DNA of 64,000 nucleotides, taken from positions 1 through 64,000 of the forward strand of contig NZ_BLRH01000001.1 in NCBI RefSeq assembly GCF_025996515.1, written 5' to 3'. How positions within the stretch are numbered: the stretch's first letter is position 1; every line of letters begins with the position of its first letter. The translations under genes and the position numbers were made by a program. Below are positions 44,949 to 52,997 of the stretch, one piece after another. This DNA comes from Rhizohabitans arisaemae (GTDB taxonomy: Bacteria; Actinomycetota; Actinomycetes; Streptosporangiales; Streptosporangiaceae). Under the pieces are notes generated by a model. The model did no database searches. It saw only the letters and a program-made list of their open reading frames with translations, and had not been told where the DNA came from.

Positions 44949-46112
44949 TCAGCGGGCGGCCTCAAGGCGGTAGACGCCGCCCTGCAGGCTCAGGGCGTAC
45001 AGCTCACGTCTGTGATCCTCGCCGAACGAGCTGAGCTGTTCAACCCTGCCCAGCTCGGTGGGCTCCCCCACGCCCTGCGGCCGTACCTCCACCGAACGCA
45101 CCCAGCCCGCGCAGAAGTCGCCGTACAGGTAGCGCCCCCCAAGCCCGGGGATCGCCGTGCCCCGGTAGACGTATCCGCTGATCACCGAGCAGGTGCCGTT
45201 GTCGTTCAGCTGGTACTCCAGGACCGGGTCGACCGCGTCCGCGGGCTTGTCCCCCCCGTTGAATGGGTGTCTGCCCTCACGCTTGTTCCAGCCGTAGTTC
45301 TCCCCGCCCTTGGAGGTGCCGGGCTGCCGGTCGACCTCCTCCCACGCGTTCTGGCCGACGTCCCCGATCCACAGGTCGCCGGTCTCGGCGTCGAACGAGA
45401 ACCGCCAGGGGTTACGGAGCCCGTACGCCCAGATCTCCGGCTTCGCCCCCGCCCGTCCGACGAAGGGGTTGTCCTCGGGCACCCGGTACGGCGTGCCGCC
45501 ACGCGGGTCGATCCGAAGGATCTTACCGAGCCAGGTGCCCAGGTCCTGGCCGTACCCGTGCGGATCCCCGCCGCTCCCCCCGTCGCCGAAGGCGATGTAG
45601 AGGTAGCCGTCCTTGCCGAAGGCGAGCTGCCCCCCTTTGTGGTTGGGGTACGGCTGCCGCTGGGTCAGCACGTCTCGCCGGGCCGAGGCCTTGCCCCCGG
45701 CGAACGACCACTCGGTGACGTGTGTGTGCCCGTCCAGGTCGGTCCAGTCCAGATAGAGACGGCTCCCGTCCGGCGAGAACGCGACCCCGAGCAGCCCCTG
45801 CTCGTTGCCGTCGCTCACCTCCCGGCTGAGATCCACCACCGGAACCGGGTCGACCTTCCCGTCCCGGATCGCCCGCAACCGCCCCGTCTGCTCGGCGACG
45901 TAGAGGGTGTCCTCCCCCTTGCGCACCGCGAACGCCACCGGGGACTCCAGCCGGGCGATCTCGGTGAACCGGACCGCGACGTCCCCCGGCGGCGCCCCGG
46001 GGCCGCCCGGCGGTTCGGGCCGCTCCGCCGACCGCACGCCCACGCACCCCGTCGCGAACAGTCCCGCGGCAAGCAGCCACGCCGCCGACTTCATCCACCG
46101 GTTCGCCGCCAT
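44949..46112 (-). CDS. PQQ-dependent sugar dehydrogenase-like lipoprotein
   Basis: Protein of 387 residues. The N-terminus is a lipoprotein signal with lipobox LFATGC (Cys23). The mature part is a six-bladed beta-propeller of the soluble aldose sugar dehydrogenase (Gdh/Yli) family. Typical blocks are EQGLLGVAFSPDGSRLYLDW, FGDGGSGGDPHGYGQD, GKILRIDPRGGTPYRVP, IWAYGLRNPWRFSFD and GENYGWNKREG. It would oxidise sugars outside the membrane if PQQ is present; no PQQ synthesis gene is in view. It is monocistronic and its stop lies 433 bp from the start of the M14 gene. Confidence 0.92.
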   Translation of the reverse strand: MAANRWMKSAAWLLAAGLFATGCVGVRSAERPEPPGGPGAPPGDVAVRFTEIARLESPVAFAVRKGEDTLYVAEQTGRLRAIRDGKVDPVPVVDLSREVSDGNEQGLLGVAFSPDGSRLYLDWTDLDGHTHVTEWSFAGGKASARRDVLTQRQPYPNHKGGQLAFGKDGYLYIAFGDGGSGGDPHGYGQDLGTWLGKILRIDPRGGTPYRVPEDNPFVGRAGAKPEIWAYGLRNPWRFSFDAETGDLWIGDVGQNAWEEVDRQPGTSKGGENYGWNKREGRHPFNGGDKPADAVDPVLEYQLNDNGTCSVISGYVYRGTAIPGLGGRYLYGDFCAGWVRSVEVRPQGVGEPTELGRVEQLSSFGEDHRRELYALSLQGGVYRLEAAR

Positions 46113-46184
46113 GCGACTCCTCTCCCGCCCTCACCCTAGTCCGCGGTCCCGGCGCGGACACGCCCGACAACGTTGGACGACCGG

Positions 46185-46757
46185 TCAGCCGGAAAAGTTG
46201 ATGATCTCCAGGGCCGGGGTGAGGGCCTCGGCGACGGCCACACCGGTCCGGCGGTAGGTTTCCGGCGGATGGCCGTACGGGTCGTCGATGTCCTCGTCGT
46301 CCTTGGCCAGGACGGGGTCGTCGCCCCGGAGCAGGGCCACCTGGCGGATCAGGGCCCGGGCCCGGTCGGCCGGGTGGGGCAGCCGAACGATCCCCCGCCG
46401 GTCCGTCTCGGCGACGAGGGCGGCGAACTCGCGCATGGTGTAGACGCGGGGTGCCAGGGAGGACGCGGCCCGCACGGTGTACGCGCGGTGCTCGGCGGTC
46501 GCCGTCAGCACCAGGTCGGCCTCGGTGAGGAGCTCCGCCGTGACCGGCTGGGAGGCGAACCCCTCGGCACTCCCGCCGAGCTCTTCGAGGACGTCGACGG
46601 CGAGCGGGGTCATCGGCTTACCGGAGACGGCGAACGTCCCGGCGCTCCGTACCCGGAACCCCTCGGTGCCGGGGCCGAGCCGGGCGCGGGTCAGCCGCTC
46701 GGCGAGCGGGGAACGGCAGATGTTGCCCGTACAGACGAAAAGAAGGCGGAAGCTCAT
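46185..46757 (-). CDS. Low-molecular-weight protein-tyrosine phosphatase
   Basis: Protein of 190 residues, somewhat longer than the common 150-160. The P-loop is VCTGNICRS (Cys9 and Arg15) at the extreme N-terminus. The general-acid motif near the C-terminus is DEDIDDPYG. An arginine-rich insert about 115-140 distinguishes it from the shortest family members, and resembles Wzb/PtpA-like proteins of actinobacteria. It removes phosphate from tyrosine residues, often on polysaccharide export kinases. No such kinase or export gene adjoins it. ATG 46757 is the start. Confidence 0.92.
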   Translation of the reverse strand: MSFRLLFVCTGNICRSPLAERLTRARLGPGTEGFRVRSAGTFAVSGKPMTPLAVDVLEELGGSAEGFASQPVTAELLTEADLVLTATAEHRAYTVRAASSLAPRVYTMREFAALVAETDRRGIVRLPHPADRARALIRQVALLRGDDPVLAKDDEDIDDPYGHPPETYRRTGVAVAEALTPALEIINFSG

Positions 46758-46936
46758 CGGAGACCTTCCCGCGAGGAGATCCGAAACTCGAAGTGCCGTC
46801 CCGGACCCGAGACGGGACGGCACCCAATGCGGCTTAACGCGACATCTTCACCGCATTCACCGGCCACTGACCGGCCGGCCGAGCCACGCGCCTACCCCGT
46901 CCGCCCGGTGTCGGGCGGACGGGGGGCGGCGAGGAA

Positions 46937-48151
46937 TCAGCCCCGAACGTTGGCCGGGTGGCCGATCGCCAGGCCGGACTCGGGGTCGAAGAAGTGGAGG
47001 TTGTGCGTGTCGACGACGAGCTCGAGGTCCTGGTTCGGCCGGACCTGGCTCCGCGAGTTGACCCGGGCGGTCCACAGCGACTTGCCGCCGCCCAGCGGCA
47101 GCGACCCGTCGGCCTCGTCACCCGCCGCGTCCTGGGCCAGGGCCAGGGCGTCCTTGTGCATGACCGGCGGGGCGTCGATCGTGAACAGGACGTTGATCTC
47201 GCTGCCCAGCTCCTCGGTGACGCTCACCCTGACCGGGATGCGCGCCCAGCCCTCGTTGTGGCCGTTCGCGCTCCTGGCGTCCTCGAAGTCGGAGGGGCGG
47301 ACGCCGACGATGAGCTTGCGGCCGATGTAGTCGCCGAGACCCGGCTTGTCGGTGAAGGTCGAGGCGGGGATGGGCAGCCGGTAGTTGGCGAAGGCGATGC
47401 CGTCACGAACCAGGTCCGCGGTGACGAAGTTCATCGCCGGGGAGCCCATGAAGCCGGCCACGAACAGGTTCACCGGCCGGTCGAAGAGGTTCTGCGGGGT
47501 GTCGACCTGCTGGAGCACGCCGTCCTTGAGGACGCACACCCGGTCGCCGAGGGTCATCGCCTCGACCTGGTCGTGGGTGACGTAGACGGTGGTGACGCCG
47601 AGGCGCTCGTGCAGCTGGTTGAGCGAGGCGCGCATCGAGACGCGGAGCTTGGCGTCGAGGTTGGAGAGCGGCTCGTCCATGAGGAACGCCCGCGGCTCGC
47701 GAACGATGGCGCGGCCCATGGCGACACGCTGCCGCTGACCACCGGAGAGCGCGGCGGGCTTGCGCTTGAGGTAACCCTCCAGGCCGAGCATGTTCGCGGC
47801 CTCCACCACCCGGCGCTGGATCTCGGCCTTGGGCATCTTGCGGAGCTTGAGGCCGAAGGCGAGGTTCTCCTCGACCGTCATGTGCGGATAGAGGGCGTAG
47901 TTCTGGAACACCATCGCGATGTCGCGATCCTTGGGCGGCAGGTGGTTGACCACCTTGTCCCCGATGTGGATCTCACCGCCACTGATGTCCTCCAGGCCGG
48001 CGATCATCCGCAGCGCCGTGGACTTGCCGCACCCGGAGGGGCCGACGAGCACCATGAACTCGCCGTCCTTGATCTCGAGGTCGAGCCCGTTCACCGCTTT
48101 CACGCCACCGGCGTAGATCTTGTCGACCCCTCTGAGAACGATTGATGCCAT
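46937..48151 (-). CDS. Carbohydrate ABC transporter ATPase, MsiK/UgpC type
   Basis: Protein of 404 residues. The ATPase domain (1-235) has Walker [10 protein letters not shown] (about 37-45), a Q loop in [12 protein letters not shown], the signature [16 protein letters not shown], Walker [12 protein letters not shown] and the H loop in [12 protein letters not shown]. The C-terminal TOBE/OB domain (240-400) holds the regulatory sites of sugar ATPases ([11 protein letters not shown]-type). No permease or binding-protein gene is adjacent, as for Streptomyces MsiK, which serves several transporters. ATG 48151. It is divergent from the LacI gene, with operator-like sites between. Confidence 0.93.
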   Translation of the reverse strand: MASIVLRGVDKIYAGGVKAVNGLDLEIKDGEFMVLVGPSGCGKSTALRMIAGLEDISGGEIHIGDKVVNHLPPKDRDIAMVFQNYALYPHMTVEENLAFGLKLRKMPKAEIQRRVVEAANMLGLEGYLKRKPAALSGGQRQRVAMGRAIVREPRAFLMDEPLSNLDAKLRVSMRASLNQLHERLGVTTVYVTHDQVEAMTLGDRVCVLKDGVLQQVDTPQNLFDRPVNLFVAGFMGSPAMNFVTADLVRDGIAFANYRLPIPASTFTDKPGLGDYIGRKLIVGVRPSDFEDARSANGHNEGWARIPVRVSVTEELGSEINVLFTIDAPPVMHKDALALAQDAAGDEADGSLPLGGGKSLWTARVNSRSQVRPNQDLELVVDTHNLHFFDPESGLAIGHPANVRG

Positions 48152-48168
48152 GACGGTCCCTCGATCGA

Positions 48169-48182
48169 TGGATACGTTTTCA
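48169..48182. promoter_or_regulatory. Candidate LacI-type operator before the ABC ATPase gene
   Basis: TGGATACGTTTTCA, an imperfect palindrome with the central CG of LacI-family operators, 18 bp upstream of the ATPase start codon. Confidence 0.5.
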
Positions 48183-48264
48183 CCGAACCTCACCAGAACG
48201 GCTTATATATGTCAAGAGGGCACTTCAACCGACCCATGAAGTGGAACCTCGGTGGAATCTGTGC

Positions 48265-48278
48265 TGGAATCGTTTCCA
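48265..48278. promoter_or_regulatory. Candidate LacI-type operator at the regulator start
   Basis: TGGAATCGTTTCCA has arms TGGAA/TTCCA around a central CG. It abuts the regulator's ATG. Three direct repeats of the form GTGGAAYCT with an 11-bp period (48241-48271) precede it. Confidence 0.6.
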
Positions 48279-49357
48279 TGATGGACCACAGGGCGACGAT
48301 CAAAGACGTGGCGGCCGCGGCGGGAGTGGGGGTGGCCACCGTCTCCCGGGTGCTCTCCGGCAACGGTTCGGCCAGCTCACGGACGCGGGAGAAGGTTCTG
48401 GAGGCGGCCGCCAGACTCGACTACCGGCCGAGCGCCCTGGGCCGGAACCTGAAACTGCGGCGCACCGGCGCCCTCGGCCTGCTCGTCCCGGACATCACCA
48501 ATCTCTTCTACTCCCGGCTCGCCGACGGCGTGCTCTCCTGCGCGAGATCCATGAACGAACACGTGATCGTGGGGACCACCGGCAACGACCCCGAGCGTGA
48601 GGCCGAGCTCATCGGCGGGTTCGTCGACCAGAGCGTCGACCGCGTCATCGCCGTGCCCTCGGGTGACGCCGAGGCCTGGATCCCCGTCCTTCGCGCCGAC
48701 ATCCACCTGGTGTTCGCCGACCGGCTCCCCCTCGGCCTGTCCCCCACGCCGACCGGCCGGGACGCCACCGCGCTGCACAAGGTGCCCGCGGTCCTCGCCG
48801 ACGACCGGTCCGGCATCCACGCCGCCGTCGGCTACCTGGCCGGACTCGGGCACCGCAGGATCGGCTTCCTGGGCGGGAACGGCCGGCAGCAGGCCTTCCG
48901 GGAGGCTCTCACCCACTCCGGGGTCCCCGCCGACGACGAGCTGATCGTGACCGCCCGCGGCGCCCGGGACACCTCCTACGCGGCCGCGGCGAGCCTGTTC
49001 CAGCGGCGGCCCGACATCTCCGCGCTGCTCGCCGGGAACAACATCCTGGGCGAGGCCGCCGTCCTGGCCGCCCGTGAACTGGACCTGCGGGTCCCGAAGG
49101 ACGTGTCGATCGTCATGTTCGACGACGTCCCCTGGGCCGAGCTGTGCAGCCCCACCCTGACCGTGATCTCCCAGCCGGCCCGGGACATGGGCTACCGCGC
49201 CGCCGAGCTGGTGCTGCGCGACCCGCGCGCCACCCGGACCCGGCCGACCGTGCTGCCGACCGAGCTCGTCGTCCGCGGCAGCTGCGCGCCGCCCACCGAC
49301 GGGGCCGGGCGGGGCCGGTACGGCACGGACCCCCGGGACCGGGGGCTACGCGGGTGA
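48278..49357 (+). CDS. LacI-family transcriptional regulator
   Basis: Protein of 359 residues. The helix-turn-helix (about 5-55) is ATIKDVAAAAGVGVATVSRV, followed by the hinge helix in YRPSALGRNLKLRRTGALG. The periplasmic-binding-like effector domain (60-340) has LLVPDITNLFYSRLADGV, GHRRIGFLGG and VSIVMFDDVPWAELCSP. The tail of about 20 residues is disordered. Start ATG 48278 (MMDHRATIKDV) fits the family. It probably controls the divergent MsiK-like gene and its own expression through the CG-centred palindromes, with a sugar as effector. Confidence 0.92.
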   Translation: MMDHRATIKDVAAAAGVGVATVSRVLSGNGSASSRTREKVLEAAARLDYRPSALGRNLKLRRTGALGLLVPDITNLFYSRLADGVLSCARSMNEHVIVGTTGNDPEREAELIGGFVDQSVDRVIAVPSGDAEAWIPVLRADIHLVFADRLPLGLSPTPTGRDATALHKVPAVLADDRSGIHAAVGYLAGLGHRRIGFLGGNGRQQAFREALTHSGVPADDELIVTARGARDTSYAAAASLFQRRPDISALLAGNNILGEAAVLAARELDLRVPKDVSIVMFDDVPWAELCSPTLTVISQPARDMGYRAAELVLRDPRATRTRPTVLPTELVVRGSCAPPTDGAGRGRYGTDPRDRGLRG

Positions 49358-50659
49358 GCGGAGTTCGAGAAGGCTGATCTCGGGGGGCACGCCGATCCGG
49401 ACCGGGATGTTGGAGAAACCCGCGCCGCTGGTGACGTAGACCCGGGTGCCGCCGACGGCGCCGAGCCCGGCCACCACGGGCTGGCTGAGCGCGGCCAGAT
49501 AGCCGAGCCCGGCGACCTGGCCGCCGTGGGTGTGGCCGGAGATCTGCAGGTCGACGCCGTGCTTGGACGCCTCCTCCGCCTGCAGCGGCTGGTGGGCCAG
49601 GAGAACGACCGGCCGGGACTCGTCGCGTCCGCCGAGGGCGGCGTCGAAGTCGGGCCCCCGGAGCCCGGGGATCTCCCAGGCGAAGACGTCGTCCACCCCG
49701 GCGAGGTCGAGGGTCGACCCGGCCCGGGTGAGCTCGGCCCGCTCGTTGCGGAGCGCCCGGATGCCGAGGCGTTCCACCTCGATGCTCCACTCCCCGGCGT
49801 TGTAGGCGAACTCGTGGTTGCCGGTCACGTAGAACGAGCCGAACGGCGCGTGCAGATCGCGGAGCGGCTCGGCGTCCCGGCCGAGATGGGCGACGGTGCC
49901 GCTGGCGAGATCCCCCACGACGGCGATCAGGTCGGGCTCCAGCTCGTTGATCATCCGGACCACCCGCTCGGTGTGCCCACGCCCGAGGTACTGGCCGATG
50001 TGGAGGTCGCTCACCGCGGCGATCCGGAAGCCGTGGAAACCGGAGCCAAGCCGGGCCAGCTCGATGGGCACCCTTCTGATCTCCGGCGGGGCGAGCGCCC
50101 CGCGCACGCCGTACACCGTCGTCCCGGTCGCCGCCACGGCGGCGATCAGCGCGGCCGACCGCCCGAGGAAAAGCCGCCTGTCCGGCTCCGCCGGCCCCCG
50201 ACGCGGGTCCGGTGCGCCGGGTACGGCCGCCTGCTCGCCCTCACCCGCCGGACGGCCGTCCTCGGCCCCCGGGACGGCCGCGCCGGGTCCGCGCCGGCCG
50301 GTGGACGCGGCGGGTTCCAGGACGGCCTCGGGCCGCTCCCCCGGGGCCGGGGCGGCTCCGGGGGCGGCACGCCTTCGACGGCGGCGCAGGACGATCAGCC
50401 GCGGGACCTCCAGCAGGAGCAGGGTCAGGGTGAAGAAGGCCGCCAGACTTCGGAAGACGCCGAGCGGCCAGGTGACCCAGCGGGGCAGCCCTTCGACGAG
50501 GCCCACCAGCATCGAGGCCGTCCCGACCGCCGCGAGCACGGCGAAGACCCACACGACCAGGCGGCGCCGGGGTCCCGGCGCGACGGTACCGGGGACGAGA
50601 CGTATCCATAGATAGCCCGCGGCGACCCCGCCTGCGAGCAGGAAGGCGAGGATCTTCAG
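49346..50659 (-). CDS. Membrane-bound metallophosphoesterase
   Basis: Frame of 437 residues. The N-terminal 110 residues hold three hydrophobic helices, followed by a disordered Pro/Ala/Arg linker and a Tat-like or membrane segment (RRLFLGRSAALIAAVAATG). The calcineurin-like domain has DLHIGQYLG, VVGDLASG, VTGNHEFAYN and the final GHTHGGQ. No ATG, GTG or TTG occurs near the beginning: CTG 50659 overlaps the glutathione peroxidase stop (CTGA) and would include all helices, whereas GTG 50554 is the first conventional start and would lose one helix. Its 3' end overlaps the LacI gene by 12 bp. The substrate is unknown. Confidence 0.82.
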   Translation of the reverse strand: MKILAFLLAGGVAAGYLWIRLVPGTVAPGPRRRLVVWVFAVLAAVGTASMLVGLVEGLPRWVTWPLGVFRSLAAFFTLTLLLLEVPRLIVLRRRRRRAAPGAAPAPGERPEAVLEPAASTGRRGPGAAVPGAEDGRPAGEGEQAAVPGAPDPRRGPAEPDRRLFLGRSAALIAAVAATGTTVYGVRGALAPPEIRRVPIELARLGSGFHGFRIAAVSDLHIGQYLGRGHTERVVRMINELEPDLIAVVGDLASGTVAHLGRDAEPLRDLHAPFGSFYVTGNHEFAYNAGEWSIEVERLGIRALRNERAELTRAGSTLDLAGVDDVFAWEIPGLRGPDFDAALGGRDESRPVVLLAHQPLQAEEASKHGVDLQISGHTHGGQVAGLGYLAALSQPVVAGLGAVGGTRVYVTSGAGFSNIPVRIGVPPEISLLELRSPA

Positions 50660-51144
50660 GACAGCAGCTCTTCGACCTGGGAGATCAGCGCGGAGTCCTC
50701 CGGGTCGACCCCCGGCCGGAACCGGGCCACGACCCGGCCGTCCCGGCCGACCAGGAACTTCTCGAAGTTCCACTGGACGTCGCCGGCTTCCCCGGCCGCA
50801 TCCGGGGTCTGGGTGAGCACGGTGTACAGGGGGTGCCTGTCCTCCCCGTTCACCTCGGTCTTCTCCAGCAGCGGGAAGTCCACCCCGTAGGTGGTGGCGC
50901 AGAACGCCTCGATCTCCTCCGCGCTGCCCGGCTCCTGGCCCATGAACTGGTTGCACGGCACGCCGATCACCGACAGTCCCCGGCCGGCGTAGCGCCGGTG
51001 CAACCGGACCAGCCCGGAGTACTGGGGCGTGAGGCCGCAGCGGGAGGCCACGTTGACGATCAGGGCGGCCCCGTCGCCGAGCAGACCGCGCAGCGTCGCC
51101 GGGTCACCGGCGAGGGTCCGTACCGGAATGTCGTAGACGCTCAT
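50656..51144 (-). CDS. Glutathione peroxidase-family thiol peroxidase
   Basis: Protein of 162 residues. The catalytic Cys36 lies in NVASRCGLTPQYSGL, the Gln in IGVPCNQFMGQEPGS and the Trp in VQWNFEKFLVGRDG, the usual Cys-Gln-Trp triad. In actinobacteria, which lack glutathione, such enzymes probably use thioredoxin. The resolving cysteine may be that in EAFCATTYG. ATG 51144 (MSVYDIPV) is preferred over an in-frame TTG 51153. It overlaps the start of the metallophosphoesterase frame, so the two may be co-transcribed. Confidence 0.94.
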   Translation of the reverse strand: MSVYDIPVRTLAGDPATLRGLLGDGAALIVNVASRCGLTPQYSGLVRLHRRYAGRGLSVIGVPCNQFMGQEPGSAEEIEAFCATTYGVDFPLLEKTEVNGEDRHPLYTVLTQTPDAAGEAGDVQWNFEKFLVGRDGRVVARFRPGVDPEDSALISQVEELLS

Positions 51145-51153
51145 GACCGGCAA

Positions 51154-51576
51154 GCCTACCCAGGACCCCTCGCCGGTGCGGGGACCCGGCCGCCTTCAAC
51201 ATCACCTTATGTGTCCAATATCACGACATAGCGGCCGTCGTCTCCGGCATCCGGTTAAACCCGCGGGACACCTTGAGTCACCCCATCGGCGGAGAAGATG
51301 CACCACGGCCATCACGGCGTAACGAGACCTCCAATCTTCCCCATGTCCGGATATCCGGTCGTGCTGCCCGCCGTACCGGACGTATTACAAACCGCGTAGA
51401 GAACTCGTCGCGGCGCCCTGGAAAGCCGCCCACGAGACGCCGCGGAAAAGCGCGGGCGTGTCGGGGAGCAAACGGTCCTGGGGCCACGCGGGACAGGCCG
51501 ACACGTCGTCCGAGCCATGGGCGCCGCGGCGGTCGCGTACGGCGCGAGCCGGCACGCGCGTCCGGCACGCGACCCG
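51154..51576. other. Intergenic region between peroxidase and secreted-protein gene
   Basis: About 420 bp with no gene. It contains the promoters of both divergent genes. I looked for the c-di-AMP (ydaO) riboswitch that often precedes cell-wall hydrolase genes and did not find a convincing match. Confidence 0.4.
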
Positions 51577-52101
51577 ATGACAAGGATCACCTTGGTAATC
51601 AATCGCGCGTTGCGCAACGTCAGTGCGACCGTCCTCGCCACCGCCCTGGTCACCGTGGGCACCACGGGCACCGCGGGGAACGCCGCCGACACCGCGTCGG
51701 CCGGCCGGTCTTCCGGCCCGGTGAGCCGGCCGGTCGTCCATCTGGGGGTATGGAAGACGAGTTTCATCCCCAAGACACCGAAACGGCCGATCACCGTGCA
51801 GGGGAGAAACAAGGCGTTCGCCTCACGCCTCATCACCCGCAGAGAGTGGCCTACCACCCAGTTCCGCTGCCTCGACCGGCTGTGGACCCGGGAGAGCAAC
51901 TGGAACCACCGGGCGACAAATCACTCCTCGGGTGCCTACGGCATTCCGCAGGCGCTGCCCGGCTGGAAGATGAGCGGAGTGGGCCGGGATTGGCGCACCA
52001 ACCCGGAGACCCAGATCCGCTGGGGACTGAAGTACATCAAGATCCGATACCGCACCCCGTGCGGGGCCTGGGGCTCGTTCCAGTCACGCGGATGGTACTG
52101 A
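51577..52101 (+). CDS. Secreted lytic transglycosylase-like protein
   Basis: Protein of 174 residues from ATG 51577. The N-terminal 40 residues form a signal peptide (VSATVLATALVTVGTTGTAG). The C-terminal 75 residues resemble the goose-lysozyme-like/aggregation-promoting-factor domain: CLDRLWTRESNWNHRATNHS with the catalytic-type Glu, then SGAYGIPQALPGWKMSG, NPETQIRWGLKYIKIRY and GAWGSFQSRGWY. It probably cleaves peptidoglycan during growth or germination. The central linker is basic (KTPKRPITVQGRNK). It stands alone and its 3' flank is non-coding. Confidence 0.85.
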   Translation: MTRITLVINRALRNVSATVLATALVTVGTTGTAGNAADTASAGRSSGPVSRPVVHLGVWKTSFIPKTPKRPITVQGRNKAFASRLITRREWPTTQFRCLDRLWTRESNWNHRATNHSSGAYGIPQALPGWKMSGVGRDWRTNPETQIRWGLKYIKIRYRTPCGAWGSFQSRGWY

Positions 52102-52508
52102 TCCCCCGAAGGATCCGCTCCGATACGTCCAGGGGAAGGGCGCGTATCGGAGCCCGGCTGAGCCGGCGGTCGCGCGGGACGGACACCGCCCGCGCGACCC
52201 CGGGCGACATCGCCCCGCGCCGCCGACGGAAGCTCCCCCGAGTTGCCGATCAGAGGCAGGAACTCCGCTGCCGGCCGGCAGAATTCGAAGTGATCAGGGA
52301 GAGATCGCCGGCACCGTCACGGAGGTCACCCGGGGGACCGAGGCCCAGGCCTGCCGGGAGGGGACGCCCTCGGCGCCCCTCCCCTTTCGCACGGACGCCG
52401 TCCCGCGCCGTTCTCCGCGCGGTGTCAGACGGCGGACGCCGGTTGTCGCCTCATTCCTCTATCTGTGCCTGCTCGGCGGGCACCGCGGAATTCAGGAGGT
52501 CCAGCCGG
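52102..52508. other. Intergenic region, no gene recognised
   Basis: About 400 bp of GC-rich DNA between convergent genes. It shows no frame with gene-like composition and no strong hairpin. Confidence 0.4.
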
Positions 52509-52877
52509 CTACGAACCGCACGCGGTCGCCAGCTTCTGGCTGCTCTCCTGGATCTTCGTGATCTCGGCCGCGGCCCCGGCCGGGTCGCTGATGTTGATCT
52601 TCTTCCAGCTCGCGCCGACATCGGTGAGCACCTCCTTCAGCGCGGAGTCGGAGGTCTTGGCGCCAAGGTCCTCCAGCTTGGTGCCGAGGTCGGTCGCGGC
52701 CTTGTTGAACGCGGCCGGATCGGTGGCGGCGCCGCCGGCCTTACTGGTGAACTCCGTCAGAGCCTGCGTCGCCGCTGTGCAGGTGGCCACCTTGTCGGCG
52801 ACGCTGCAGCCGGCCGTGAGTGTGATGACGGCCACCGCTGCGAGGGGAGCCAGACGGCGGATCAGAGCGTGACGCAT
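52509..52877 (-). CDS. Small predicted lipoprotein
   Basis: Protein of 122 residues. The N-terminus RRLAPLAAVAVITLTAGC is a lipoprotein signal with Cys24. The mature part is an Ala/Thr/Lys-rich helical domain (TQALTEFTSKAGGAATDPAA, LKEVLTDVGASWKKI) with one more cysteine pair candidate (ATCTAA and ATACGS). I recognise no specific family. ATG 52877 is preceded by GGATCCTCCCC, a weak ribosome site. The long in-frame extension upstream is not supported. It is probably exported and anchored to the outer face of the membrane. Confidence 0.75.
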   Translation of the reverse strand: MRHALIRRLAPLAAVAVITLTAGCSVADKVATCTAATQALTEFTSKAGGAATDPAAFNKAATDLGTKLEDLGAKTSDSALKEVLTDVGASWKKINISDPAGAAAEITKIQESSQKLATACGS

Positions 52878-52997
52878 GGGGAGGATCCTTTGGTGTCGGG
52901 AAACACGAACGTCAGGGAGCCTAACGCCCGCCGCCGACACACATGCGGCGAGTAAGGAAATCGTCAGATCTGCCGACTTTCAAACGTTCCCAGACCC

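Noticed and set aside
51154-51576. Possible c-di-AMP (ydaO) riboswitch before the transglycosylase-like gene
   Set aside because: No match to the conserved ydaO core could be identified by eye.
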